From a bacterium (GTDB lineage: Bacteria > Zhuqueibacterota > QNDG01 > JAFGCO01): 64,000 bases of DNA. Positions 1 to 8,517 of this stretch are shown piece by piece. How positions within the stretch are numbered: the stretch's first letter is position 1; each line of letters opens with the position of its first letter. Both the position numbers and the translations under genes were made by a program. The notes under the pieces were generated by a model. The model saw nothing but the letters and a program-made list of their open reading frames with translations. It did no database searches and was not told the DNA's origin. Where the stretch lies: positions 62,001-126,000 of the forward strand of contig JAFGGN010000065.1 in NCBI GenBank assembly GCA_016930535.1, read 5' to 3'.

Positions 1-2376
1 GAGGAAATTCTGAAAGGGTTGTGTGATGCCGTGATCCGGAACTTCAGGGGCAGTGTGACCAAGGGAAAACGCATCCGGGAGAAAGCGGCCTTTATCGGAG
101 GCATGGCCGCCAATGCGGGCGTGGTGAATGCGGTACGGCCCGTATTCGGATTCACGGACGGCGAGCTGGTGGTACCCGAATATCCGGCCTGGGTCGCGGC
201 CATGGGAGCCGCGCTGGCAGGAATCGGTTCAGGCAGCGCGTCCATCGCAGTGCCGGATTTTCAACGGTCCGGCATTCGGGAAATTTCCTATCCCACCACC
301 GCACCCCTTAGTATGGACAATGTGATTCTTTTAAGAAATGAAACGGATGCATTCCGCATGCCCGAAACCGGGATCGTGGATGCGTATCTGGGCATCGATA
401 TCGGATCCGTAAGCACCAATCTCGCACTCATAACTCCGGACGGTGATCTGATCCACGGTATTTACCGGATGACCGAAGGCAGGCCCATCGAGGTGGTGAG
501 GGCGGCTCTCGAAGAAATGCATGAAAAGGCCGGTGACCGTATCCGCATCCTGGGTGCGGGAACCACCGGATCGGGCCGTGAGCTGATCGGGCTCCTGACA
601 GGCGCGGATGTGATCAAGGATGAAATCACGGCTCATAAAACCGGAGCCATTCATGTGAGCCGGAGGTACCTGGGCCGGACCGTGGATACCATATTCGAAA
701 TCGGGGGGCAGGACAGTAAATTTATCTCGCTGAATGACGGCATCGTCGTCGATTTTGCGTTAAATGAGGCCTGCGCTGCGGGAACCGGCTCGTTCCTGGA
801 GGAACAGGCCAGCCAGATCGGCATTCAGATTAAAGAAGAATTCGCCAGGCTTGCGCTTGAATCGCAGACGCCCCTTCAACTGGGCGAGCGGTGCACAGTG
901 TTCATGGAAAAAGAATTGATTCCCTGGCTTCGCCGGAACGTGCCCAAGAAAGACATCGTGGCGGGTCTGGCCCTGTCCGTGGTGCAGAATTACCTGAACC
1001 GTGTGGTGAAAAAGCGGCCCGTGGGCGACCTCGTTTTCTTTCAGGGCGGCACGGCCTACAACGATGCCGTGGCTGCGGCCTTCAGCACGGTGCTCGGCCG
1101 GGAAATCGTGGTGCCGCCGCACAACGGCATCATGGGCGCCATCGGGGCGGCGCTGCTCGCACGGAACGCCGCGGACGGTCCGTCCCGGTTCAGGGGATGG
1201 GACCTGTCGAAGGTGCACTGGGATCTCCGGGAGTTCACCTGCAGAGCCTGCACCAATCAATGCACGATTCAGGAATTCAGCATCGAGGGAGAAAAGAGCT
1301 ATTGGGGCGACAAATGTTCGGACCGGTACCGTAAACGGTCTAAATCCAGACATACGGCCGTGATTCCCGATCTGTTCGCCTGGAGGGATAAGCTGACGTT
1401 TTCAGCGGAATCCAATGCCGTAAAATCCGGTTCGGGTATGGTCGCCATGCCGCGGGTGCTGTATCTTTTCGACCGGTTCCCCTTCTGGCGCACCTATTTC
1501 GAGGCCCTGGGCTTTCATGTGACGCTGTCGGAATCCACGCATCAGGATACGGTGAACCGGGGGCTCGAGGCCACGGTGGCCGAGCCCTGTTTCCCGGTTC
1601 AGGTGACGCACGGGCATATCGCGCGGCTTCTGGAATCCCCCGCGGATTTTATTTTTCTGCCCAATATGGTGAATGAATCCGCACCTCCGGATACGCCGGC
1701 TTCCTTTTACTGCCCCTGGGCGCAGACCGCGGGCCTGATGGCCGCGCACAGTCCGGTTCTGGAGTCGATGAAGGAGAGGCTGTTATTCCCCAATGTGCAG
1801 TTTCGCATGGATCCGGCCCTTGTGGAAAAATCCCTTTTTGAGCAGATAGGAAAACGTTTCCAGGTCCGGCGCTCCGCACACAGAAGCGCTTATCAAAGGG
1901 CCGGGGGGGCGTATGAAGCATTCAGGCGGACAATCCGGCAAAAGGGACTCGTTATTCTTGAACACATGCAGGGCACTTCCCTGCCCGGTATCGTTCTGGT
2001 TGGCCGGCCGTACAATCTGTACGATGCGGGTCTGAATCTGAATCTGCCCGGCAAACTCCGCAGCATGTACGGTATCAACGTCATACCCATGGATTTTCTG
2101 CCGGCGGAAGACGTGAATATCGCGGACATTCACGACCACATGTTCTGGAATTACGGCAGGCGCATTCTGCAGGCCGTGCGGTGGACACGGGAGTTTCCGA
2201 ACCTGCAGGTGATCTACCTGAGCAATTTCAAGTGCGGACCGGATTCGTACATCCGCCATTACGTGGAAGATGCCCTGGGCCGTCCGTTCCTGTTCCTGCA
2301 GCTCGACAGCCACTCCAACGATGCAGGCGTGATGACCCGGGTGGAGGCTTTTCTGGAGAGCAGGGGGATGATTTAA
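1..2376 (+). CDS. 2-hydroxyacyl-CoA dehydratase activase-type ATPase, 5' end cut by window edge
   Basis: The frame is open to base 1, so the gene starts upstream; the TTG at 19 is only the first possible in-window start. About 75 residues at the left (GGMAANAGVVNAVRP) are the tail of one BadF/BadG/HgdC ATPase domain. A second, complete one covers roughly residues 120-385 counted from base 19: phosphate-binding GIDIGSVSTN, GAGTTGSGRE, IGGQDSK, then CAAGTGSFLEE and GERCTVF, whose cysteines ligate the bridging [4Fe-4S] cluster in HgdC-type activases. A Cys-rich linker (CRACTNQC...KCSD, about 407-435) and a DUF2229-type region (RVLYLFDRFPFW, EPCFPVQ) follow. Family members use ATP to inject a low-potential electron into 2-hydroxyacyl-CoA or benzoyl-CoA type enzymes; two ATPase domains in one chain is the layout of the long (about 1,400 residue) family proteins. 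The substrate is unknown. It is probably co-transcribed with the gene at 2587. Confidence 0.85.
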   Translation, partial: EEILKGLCDAVIRNFRGSVTKGKRIREKAAFIGGMAANAGVVNAVRPVFGFTDGELVVPEYPAWVAAMGAALAGIGSGSASIAVPDFQRSGIREISYPTTAPLSMDNVILLRNETDAFRMPETGIVDAYLGIDIGSVSTNLALITPDGDLIHGIYRMTEGRPIEVVRAALEEMHEKAGDRIRILGAGTTGSGRELIGLLTGADVIKDEITAHKTGAIHVSRRYLGRTVDTIFEIGGQDSKFISLNDGIVVDFALNEACAAGTGSFLEEQASQIGIQIKEEFARLALESQTPLQLGERCTVFMEKELIPWLRRNVPKKDIVAGLALSVVQNYLNRVVKKRPVGDLVFFQGGTAYNDAVAAAFSTVLGREIVVPPHNGIMGAIGAALLARNAADGPSRFRGWDLSKVHWDLREFTCRACTNQCTIQEFSIEGEKSYWGDKCSDRYRKRSKSRHTAVIPDLFAWRDKLTFSAESNAVKSGSGMVAMPRVLYLFDRFPFWRTYFEALGFHVTLSESTHQDTVNRGLEATVAEPCFPVQVTHGHIARLLESPADFIFLPNMVNESAPPDTPASFYCPWAQTAGLMAAHSPVLESMKERLLFPNVQFRMDPALVEKSLFEQIGKRFQVRRSAHRSAYQRAGGAYEAFRRTIRQKGLVILEHMQGTSLPGIVLVGRPYNLYDAGLNLNLPGKLRSMYGINVIPMDFLPAEDVNIADIHDHMFWNYGRRILQAVRWTREFPNLQVIYLSNFKCGPDSYIRHYVEDALGRPFLFLQLDSHSNDAGVMTRVEAFLESRGMI

Positions 2377-2415
2377 AGCAAGAATAAAGATCAAAGAACA
2401 AAGACCAAAGAATAA
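2374..2415. repeat. AAAGANN heptamer repeat array, locus 1
   Basis: Begins inside the stop codon of the preceding gene and runs as imperfect 7-base units (aaagatc, aaagaac, aaagacc, aaagaat). The same array recurs near 3830, 8107, 16676, 38752 and 46889, always at or just after the 3' end of a gene. Confidence 0.75.
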
Positions 2416-2441
2416 TGGCGAAAGTGAAGCGGAGAAGTGGT

Positions 2442-2499
2442 GAATCGGAGAAACGGAGATTAAAAACGAACACTCCTTTTTGCTCCGTTTCTCCGGTTC
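2442..2499. repeat. CGGAGAAACGGAG inverted repeat
   Basis: Arms 2442-2458 and 2483-2499 pair over 17 bases with one mismatch; the inner 13 bases (2446-2458 and 2483-2495) are a perfect inverted repeat around a 24-base centre. Related sequences lie at 5833-5918 and around 8165-8345. It could act as a bidirectional transcript-end structure, but it lacks a T-run. Confidence 0.7.
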
Positions 2500-2586
2500 T
2501 CCCCTCTCCGTCTCAGATTACGGCCAGCCCTCGGTTTTCAGTTCAAGAACAAGTATGAATCTGTGAATGCAATATATAAGGATTCA

Positions 2587-3867
2587 ATGAAAAAGCAGAA
2601 CAATCATCCCCTCGAGGGAAGAAAACTCTATATCCCGCGTATGAGCACGGGTGCGGCGCGGGCCATGGCCGCGGCGTTTCAGGCGCTGGGCGTGGATGCG
2701 CAGGTGTCTCCGGAGTCGGATGCGGAAACCCTGGCCCTGGCCGCCGGGGTTACGACCGGCGAGGAATGCCTGCCCCAGCGCGTGGTGCTCGGCAATTTCA
2801 TGAAGGTGATGCAGGCCCCGGATTTCGATCCGTCGAAAACGGCGTTCTTTCTGCCAACCTCAGCTGGTCCGTGCCGGTTCGGCCAGTACGCGCCCTTTTT
2901 GAGAAAATATCTCCGCGACCGGGGATTGGAAGAGGTTGTGGTGTTCTCCCCCACGAGCAGCGACCAGTACGGTGGCATGGCCGAACATGTGGGCCGGCTC
3001 ATGCGCACCGGGTTCCGGGCGATCGTGGCCTCCGATATTCTGCGCAAATGCCTTTACATGTTCAGACCGTATGAAAAAATCCCGGGTTCCGCGGACAGAA
3101 TTCATGACGAGGGTCTGGACAGGATATGCGGGATTTTGTCCGACGGATCGCAGCCTTTAAAGGAACAACTGATCGGACTGGTTCAGGAACTGGTGATGTT
3201 CCGGGACCGGATCGCGGACCTCCCGCTCCGGGAACCGCGGGGCAGCCGGCCGCTGATCGGCGTGGTGGGCGAAATTTTTCTACGTTTCAACAGTTACAGC
3301 AATCAGCAGATTGTCCGGCGCATCGAGAATGCCGGTGGCGAAGTGTGGATTGCGGATTTCGCGGAATGGGTCTGGTATACGCGGCACGAGGTGGAGCGGA
3401 AGCTCCGGGAGTCCGGAAAACGGTTCAGCCCCGGTATGGCGGCCGCGAAATACAGGCGCCGGGTGCAGCATGCGGATGAGAAAACGCTCCTGGCACCGTT
3501 CCGGGACCTGTTCAGGGACAGGCAGGAGTGCCCGGTCGACCGGGTTCTGAAATACAGCGAACCGTACCTGCCCGCGCAAAAGGCCCTGGGTGAAATGACC
3601 CTGAACGCCGGCAAGACCGTCGCATACTATCATGCCGGTTGCGACGGCGTGGCCGACATCAGCCCCTTCACCTGTATGAACGGCATCGTGACCGAAGCGA
3701 TTTACCCGGTCATCAGCCGGGATCATGACGACTTTCCGGCGCGCATTTTCTATTTCGACGGCGTGCCCGCCGACCTGGATACGGACCTGGAGATATTCAT
3801 GGAGCTGGTGAGAGGGTACAGGCAGAAATGCAAGATTAAAGAACAAAGAATAAAGAACGAAGAATAA
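2587..3867 (+). CDS. CoA dehydratase activase-related protein (DUF2229-like)
   Basis: 426 residues from ATG 2587; an in-frame GTG at 2563 would add eight residues, but the ATG (MKKQNN) is the more natural start. Conserved family features are GEECLPQRVVLGNF, AGPCRFGQY and, near the C-terminus, CDGVADISPFTCMNG. These cysteines resemble those of the dehydratase D-component/DUF2229 superfamily, which binds Fe-S clusters. Its position directly behind the double-activase gene suggests the two products act together in one radical-type CoA enzyme system or its reductive activation. The last eleven residues (KIKEQRIKNEE) are encoded by the AAAGANN heptamer repeat and are probably not part of the ancestral protein. 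The substrate is unknown. Confidence 0.75.
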   Translation: MKKQNNHPLEGRKLYIPRMSTGAARAMAAAFQALGVDAQVSPESDAETLALAAGVTTGEECLPQRVVLGNFMKVMQAPDFDPSKTAFFLPTSAGPCRFGQYAPFLRKYLRDRGLEEVVVFSPTSSDQYGGMAEHVGRLMRTGFRAIVASDILRKCLYMFRPYEKIPGSADRIHDEGLDRICGILSDGSQPLKEQLIGLVQELVMFRDRIADLPLREPRGSRPLIGVVGEIFLRFNSYSNQQIVRRIENAGGEVWIADFAEWVWYTRHEVERKLRESGKRFSPGMAAAKYRRRVQHADEKTLLAPFRDLFRDRQECPVDRVLKYSEPYLPAQKALGEMTLNAGKTVAYYHAGCDGVADISPFTCMNGIVTEAIYPVISRDHDDFPARIFYFDGVPADLDTDLEIFMELVRGYRQKCKIKEQRIKNEE

Positions 3868-3960
3868 AGAGGGTCTGTCTGGTCGTTGAGTCCTTGGGTC
3901 TTTGGGTCAAAACAAGATCAAAGATCAAAGAATACAGATCAAGTTAGGATCAAAGAATAT
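3829..3960. repeat. AAAGANN heptamer repeats, locus 2 (two arrays)
   Basis: Array one (3829-3868) covers the last codons and stop of the upstream gene and encodes its KIKEQRIKNEE tail. Array two (about 3909-3960) has the same units (agatcaaagatcaaag) in the noncoding gap. The two are separated by a short T/G-rich spacer. Confidence 0.7.
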
Positions 3961-3971
3961 AGATTCATCGA

Positions 3972-4009
3972 ACACCTCCGGGAGGTCTCTTGAGACCTCC
4001 CGGAGGTGT
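3972..4009. terminator. Long perfect hairpin between convergent genes
   Basis: 18-base arms 3972-3989 (acacctccgggaggtctc) and 3992-4009 pair perfectly around two bases. It lies between a plus-strand gene ending at 3867 and a minus-strand gene ending at 4013. There is no T-run, so it may be a bidirectional transcript-stabilising or attenuating hairpin rather than a classical intrinsic terminator. Its core (cctcc..ggagg) recurs in the terminator at 25317. Confidence 0.65.
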
Positions 4010-4012
4010 CTG

Positions 4013-5362
4013 TCAACGTAACAGAATCAGCTTCCGGTGCTCCCTGTAACTTCCGGCCCGCATCACGCAGATGTACATGCCCGAACCTGCGGGCATGCCC
4101 CTGTCATCCTTACCCTGCCATTGAACCTGATACGATCCCGCATCCTGGCGTCCGCAAATCAGTGTTTTTACCTTTTGACCGAGGCAGTTATACACGGTCA
4201 GGTCGATCTCTGAAGATTCGGGCAGGTCGTACCGGATGGTGGTGGAGGGATTGAAGGGATTGGGCGCCGGATCATGCAGACTGAAACGAACGGGCAGCCG
4301 CCCGACGTTTTGCCGGTCTGCGGAAACGATCAGGCCGTCATTGTATACCGCAACACCAGTTCCGGGAACCAGGAGCCAGACATTGCCCCACCGGTCGAAA
4401 TCGACGGCCGTGATTGCCTGACCGGGAAACAGATTCCGGACATAAATGCTGTCATCGTCATCATTGATCAGGCTGCCGTTTTCTGTGCCCGCCCAGAGCT
4501 TTCCATCCGGAGCGATTTCAAAGGCCGTCAATTTCCCGTTATTTTTCAGTACAACCGTCCAAGTTCGGAGCGTCACCAGTGAATTGTTCTCGAGGCGGGC
4601 CACGGCTTCACCGGCTGCGAATACCTGCCCGTTCCGGCAGCGAACGAATTCGGGCTGCCATGTATCCTCTTGGGATATCCAGGGCCAGTACGACAGCGTG
4701 TCTCTCAGGGCAAATACCAGCCTGAAATCCGTGCTGTCATGAATGCCCAGGGCAAAACCGGATTTCTCGAAATCGTCATTCGAGTAATCTATTCCATATC
4801 CCAGAATATATACGTGATCTGCATCTGCGCAAAAATCAGTCAAAAAAATCATATACATGTAATCCCGTACTGGCCTGATTATTTTCCATTCGTCCAATGT
4901 GTATAATGCCATGTAATCGCTTTCCATCTGATGCGGCCACCACTCATTCATCAGGAGCCAGACGGCGCCGGGCACGCAGGCTATTCTGACCGGATCGGCG
5001 GTCGGCGGACTGTAAGCGGACATGAGTTCCCAGGATCCGGAATAGACTGCCAGATAGTTCCGGTTGTCGGACGGATTCTGGAGAACAGCCACGGGCTCAC
5101 CCGTGTCCCGGATGCACAGGTCGTACATCCGCATGCTGTCCGGGAAATCGTTCTCTATCTGCCATTTTTTATGGTCGTACCGAATCATATGAGCTTGACG
5201 TTTCTCGTCCGTCGAATACACCCAGACCCTATTGGCTGAATCAACTGCCAGATATTGCAATCCTGTTTCATAGACAGGGGAGTTGTTCCGGTCGAAAACA
5301 GTCCATTCCCGACAGATGCCCTGAAGTGTGATGAACATGAAAAAGATGAAAACCTGTTTCAT
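4013..5362 (-). CDS. Secreted propeller-like protein with C-terminal sorting domain
   Basis: 449 residues from ATG 5362 (MKQVFIFFMFITLQGIC, a signal peptide); an in-frame TTG 12 bases upstream is less likely. The body has recurring short strands with W and G typical of beta-propellers of the two-component-regulator type (NRVWVYSTDEK, GKLWAGTENGS, GNVWLLVPG). The last 85 residues are a FlgD-like/T9SS type A sorting module: NPFNPSTTIRYDLPES, then LTVYNCLGQKVKTL and a terminal RKLILLR. The protein is therefore probably exported across both membranes and anchored or released. The ligand or activity is not recognisable. Confidence 0.75.
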   Translation of the reverse strand: MKQVFIFFMFITLQGICREWTVFDRNNSPVYETGLQYLAVDSANRVWVYSTDEKRQAHMIRYDHKKWQIENDFPDSMRMYDLCIRDTGEPVAVLQNPSDNRNYLAVYSGSWELMSAYSPPTADPVRIACVPGAVWLLMNEWWPHQMESDYMALYTLDEWKIIRPVRDYMYMIFLTDFCADADHVYILGYGIDYSNDDFEKSGFALGIHDSTDFRLVFALRDTLSYWPWISQEDTWQPEFVRCRNGQVFAAGEAVARLENNSLVTLRTWTVVLKNNGKLTAFEIAPDGKLWAGTENGSLINDDDDSIYVRNLFPGQAITAVDFDRWGNVWLLVPGTGVAVYNDGLIVSADRQNVGRLPVRFSLHDPAPNPFNPSTTIRYDLPESSEIDLTVYNCLGQKVKTLICGRQDAGSYQVQWQGKDDRGMPAGSGMYICVMRAGSYREHRKLILLR

Positions 5363-5607
5363 AGGCGGACCCAAATTGTTCGGCAGATAATATGACGATA
5401 GACCTGAATCATGCAGACCAATTCATGAGGACTCCAGTATTCATATAATATACGAATATCAAGTGAATAATTCCGGTGATTTATTCAGATCCGCCTTGCG
5501 AAGATCCCGGGGCCTTAGCAGGGTTTCAGGAGTCATGAACGGCCCGGCAGGGCGTTCTGTAATGTTCAAAATAGGGTGCAAGGATTTTAAAAAACCGCAA
5601 TCCCGGC
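5363..5607. other. Intergenic leader of the minus-strand secreted gene
   Basis: No convincing gene. A 19-base near-palindrome (5439-5457, attcatataatatacgaat, one mismatched pair) lies about 80 bases upstream of the minus-strand start and could be an operator. Short frames here cross the promoter and RNA features described next and show no family features. Confidence 0.4.
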
Positions 5608-5636
5608 TTGACAAAAAATGGAAAATTTTGTATGTT
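5608..5636 (+). promoter_or_regulatory. Sigma-70-like promoter
   Basis: A perfect -35 hexamer TTGACA (5608-5613), 17-base spacer and TATGTT -10 (5631-5636). Transcription would start near 5643. No gene with a ribosome binding site follows closely; an intrinsic terminator stands about 70-105 bases downstream, which implies a short RNA. Confidence 0.6.
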
Positions 5637-5642
5637 GCATCC

Positions 5643-5748
5643 ACATTGTTTTTAGAGGGAGCGTCGGGATGTCGAGGCATGTCAGGCATTTCTCAACCGG
5701 AATTATATTTTAAAGGCGTCCGTTGTAGGGTACACGGGGGCCTTTTTT
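5643..5748 (+). ncRNA. Candidate small RNA, about 105 nt
   Basis: Inferred from a consensus-quality promoter ending at 5636 and a good intrinsic terminator at 5712-5748, with no plausible coding start between. It does not resemble 4.5S/SRP RNA, tmRNA or 6S RNA by the short motifs I can check. The body contains repeated gtcgnggcatgtc-like steps (gggatgtcgaggcatgtcaggc). Function unknown. Confidence 0.45.
5712..5748 (+). terminator. Intrinsic terminator of the candidate small RNA
   Basis: A two-part stem, AAAGGC with GCCTTT (outer) and CCGT with ACGG (inner), closes around tgtagggtac and is followed by six T residues at 5743-5748. Confidence 0.65.
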
Positions 5749-5832
5749 ATTGGGTGGTAGACGAGGAATATTCCTGATAAGCAGACTGCAGACCGCGAGT
5801 TTTGACTGTACGCCTTAAACAGTGAGAGTGAT

Positions 5833-5918
5833 ACGGAGACGCGGTGAAACGGAGATAAAGGAATGCAATTGCATTATCCTCCGTTTCTCAATCTCTCCGA
5901 TGCTCCGTTTCGCGGCAG
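5833..5918. repeat. ACGGAG-type palindromic repeat, second copy
   Basis: gaaacggag (5846-5854) pairs with ctccgtttc (5879-5887), and the centre holds the perfect palindrome aatgcaattgcatt. Further acggagacgcgg / tgctccgtttcgcgg segments flank it. It is the same family as 2442-2499 and lies in the leader of the OPT transporter gene. Confidence 0.65.
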
Positions 5919-5984
5919 AGCTCAACGACGCAATAAATACGAAACCCCATCAACACCCGAAGACTTTCAATAAAGGAGTTCCCC

Positions 5985-8141
5985 ATGTCCTCACATCAGA
6001 GCCAGGAAATCAAAGGGCTTCCTTCCAACGCGTATACGCCGCTGAAAAAGGGGGAGACCTACGTTCCCTACGTGCCGGCGGACAAATCCATGCATGAAAT
6101 CACGGCCCGGTCCGTGATTATCGGCGTTGTCATGGCCATCGTGTTCTCATTCGCGGCCTGTTACCTGGGGCTCGTGGCCGGACAGGTGTTCGAGGCGGCC
6201 ATACCCATTGCGATTCTGGCCGTGGGACTGGCCTCGCGCTTTACCCGAAGGAGCACCATACTCGAAAACGTAATCATTCAGTCCATCGGATCCGCATCGG
6301 GCGTGGTCGTGGCAGGCGCGATATTCACGCTGCCGGCCCTGTACATCCTGGGTCTCAAGGCCAACCTGCTGCATACGTTCATCGCGTGTACGCTGGGCGG
6401 CACCCTGGGTGTTCTGTTTCTCATTCCCCTGCGCCGGTATTTCTGCGTGGAAGAGCACGGCAACCTGCCCTTCCCGGAGGCCACGGCCACCACGGAAATC
6501 CTCACGACCGGTGAGACCGGCGGAAAATCCGCGGTGGTGCTGGTCGTGTCCATGATTGTGGGGGGCGTGTATGACTTTTTAGTGGAGGCCATGCATGTAT
6601 GGCCCAAGGCTCTGCGCACAGACGTGCTCCTGGGCAGGGCCGGATCCGCCCTGGCGGACAAGGCACGCTGGGTGTTCAAGCTGGACGCCACGGCAGCCCT
6701 GTTCGGTCTGGGATATATCGTGGGTGTGAAGTACGCATCCATCATCGCAGCCGGTTCCATTCTGTCGTTCCTGGTTTTTCTGCCCCTGATCTTTCATTTC
6801 GGCCAGCATATTCCGGCCGTGGTTCCGCCGGGCAGCATTCCCATCGCGGACATGAGCGAACTGCAGATTTTTTCCAATTATGTGCAGAAAATCGGCATCG
6901 GGGCCATTGCCATGGCCGGATTTCTGGGTATTGCCAAGATGGGCAAGATCATCGTTTCCTCGTTCAAAGTGGGACTGCAGGAAATCGGGCACGGCATGCA
7001 GGGAAGCACCACACAGGTGCGGACCGATACGGACATGCGCATCAAATGGGTCATCGTCCTGATCGCAGGGACCATCCTGGCCGCGCTGGCTGCATTCTGG
7101 ATATTCGCCTCGCCGGCCGGAAGCACGGGATTCGCGTTCAAGGCCGCGGGTATCGGTATTCTGATCGTGGTGCTGCTCTCCTTTCTGTTTACTCCGGTGG
7201 CAGCACGCGCCACGGCCATCGTGGGCGTGAATCCGGTTTCCGGTATGACCCTGATCACACTCATCATTTCGTCCCTTGTGCTTGTTTCCATCGGTCTGAC
7301 CGGGAACGTGGGCATGACCGTGGCCCTGATCATGGGCTGCGTGGTGTGCACGGCCCTGTCCACGTCGGGCGCATTCGTAACGGACCTGAAAATCGGATAC
7401 TGGCTGGGCGCCACGCCGCGGAACCAGCAGCGCTGGAAATTTCTGGGCGTGGTCGTATCGGCCCTGTCCGTGTCCCTGGCCATTCTTCTCATACACAAGG
7501 CATACGGATTCACCGTGGGCGGCGGCATTCTTGAGGGCGGCGTTCCCAATCCGGCGATTCCGGCACCCCAGGGCAATCTGATGGCCGTGATCATCAAGTC
7601 GCTCATGATCGAATCCCAGATCCCGTACCTGCTGTACGGCATGGGTGCGCTCATCGCCATCCTGCTCGAAATGATCGGCATTTCCCCGCTGGCCTTTGCC
7701 CTGGGCATGTACCTGCCCATTCAGATCAACATGCCGCTTCTCGTGGGCGGCATCGTATCCCATATGGTGAATAAAAAATCGGAGAAGATGCAGGAATCCC
7801 CTGAATCGAGCCCGAAAGAACGGGGAACCCTGATCGCTTCCGGTTTCATCGCGGGCGGTGCCCTGATGGGTGTGCTGGGCGCTATTCTGAATCTTCAGAT
7901 CGACTGGGCGAATATCGGCAAACCCATCCGTTTCATCTCCGTGGGCGTGAAATTCGCCATGCAGACCATGGCCGAGACCGGCAAAACGGTATGGGACATC
8001 GGCGAGCATCTGCACTATTACGACACGATCGCAGGCCAGCTCATCAGTTTTGCCGCTTTCCTGGCGCTGTGCGTGTTCTGTTACAAATATGCTATAGGGA
8101 AAAGCAGGATTAAAGAACAAAGACCAAAGACCAAAGAATAA
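5985..8141 (+). CDS. OPT family transporter (oligopeptide or metal-chelate)
   Basis: 718 residues, polytopic throughout, with a clear SD (aaaggag, about 8 bases before ATG 5985). The N-terminal cytosolic stretch YTPLKKGETYVPYVPADKS leads into the first helix block (ITARSVIIGVVMA). The conserved loop NLPFPEATATTEIL, where OPT members place their family signature, is present. The family moves peptides or metal complexes into the cytosol by proton coupling; bacterial members like this one have no assigned substrate. The final dozen residues (RIKEQRPKTKE) come from an AAAGANN heptamer array that fuses to the reading frame. It stands alone with its own leader. The family call is firm, the substrate unknown. 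Confidence 0.88.
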   Translation: MSSHQSQEIKGLPSNAYTPLKKGETYVPYVPADKSMHEITARSVIIGVVMAIVFSFAACYLGLVAGQVFEAAIPIAILAVGLASRFTRRSTILENVIIQSIGSASGVVVAGAIFTLPALYILGLKANLLHTFIACTLGGTLGVLFLIPLRRYFCVEEHGNLPFPEATATTEILTTGETGGKSAVVLVVSMIVGGVYDFLVEAMHVWPKALRTDVLLGRAGSALADKARWVFKLDATAALFGLGYIVGVKYASIIAAGSILSFLVFLPLIFHFGQHIPAVVPPGSIPIADMSELQIFSNYVQKIGIGAIAMAGFLGIAKMGKIIVSSFKVGLQEIGHGMQGSTTQVRTDTDMRIKWVIVLIAGTILAALAAFWIFASPAGSTGFAFKAAGIGILIVVLLSFLFTPVAARATAIVGVNPVSGMTLITLIISSLVLVSIGLTGNVGMTVALIMGCVVCTALSTSGAFVTDLKIGYWLGATPRNQQRWKFLGVVVSALSVSLAILLIHKAYGFTVGGGILEGGVPNPAIPAPQGNLMAVIIKSLMIESQIPYLLYGMGALIAILLEMIGISPLAFALGMYLPIQINMPLLVGGIVSHMVNKKSEKMQESPESSPKERGTLIASGFIAGGALMGVLGAILNLQIDWANIGKPIRFISVGVKFAMQTMAETGKTVWDIGEHLHYYDTIAGQLISFAAFLALCVFCYKYAIGKSRIKEQRPKTKE

Positions 8142-8145
8142 AGAT
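8107..8145. repeat. AAAGANN heptamer repeats, locus 3
   Basis: Clean 7-base units aaagaac, aaagacc, aaagacc, aaagaat, aaagata straddle the OPT stop codon at 8139-8141 and encode the protein's K/E/Q/R tail. Confidence 0.75.
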
Positions 8146-8517
8146 ATACACGGCCGGAACGTGGGACGGAGCTTCGGAGAAGATGAGAAACGGAGAAAAG
8201 GATAAAGAAAACCGCAGAGACGCTGAGGCGCAGAGAAGTACATTATGTAGGACGGCCGGGTCGGCCGTCCATGTCAAGCGGTCCGCCGTCTGCCGTCCGC
8301 GGTCTGTCTTTAACCTCTCCGTTTCCCCGCATCTCCGGTTCTCCGAAGCAGAATGCGGCCAGCACGCTGCCGTCCGTGGTTCTTACCAGGGGAAGGGCAT
8401 TTGGGCCCCATATACTCATACACCCATAAACCCTTTTACGGGTGTTTGCGGTCCGCTGTCTGCCGTCCGCGGTCCATCATCTCAATCGGAGCGGTAAAAT
8501 GATATTGAAGGTTCACA
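8142..8517. repeat. Composite block of dispersed repeats (intergenic)
   Basis: No gene. In order it holds cggag/ctccg repeat parts (8165-8200 and 8311-8345); a CGCAGAG block (8211-8238); a TGTAG-prefixed perfect palindrome with 9-base arms ggacggccg/cggccgtcc (8250-8270); and a direct repeat of a 31-base G/C-rich unit at 8278-8308 and 8448-8478, differing at only a few bases. The second copy ends about 40 bases before the start of the next gene. Confidence 0.65.

Noticed and set aside
6579..8243. Long reading frame on the minus strand opposite the OPT transporter
   Set aside because: It is rich in His, Gln and Gly typical of a shadow of a hydrophobic coding strand; no SD and no family features.
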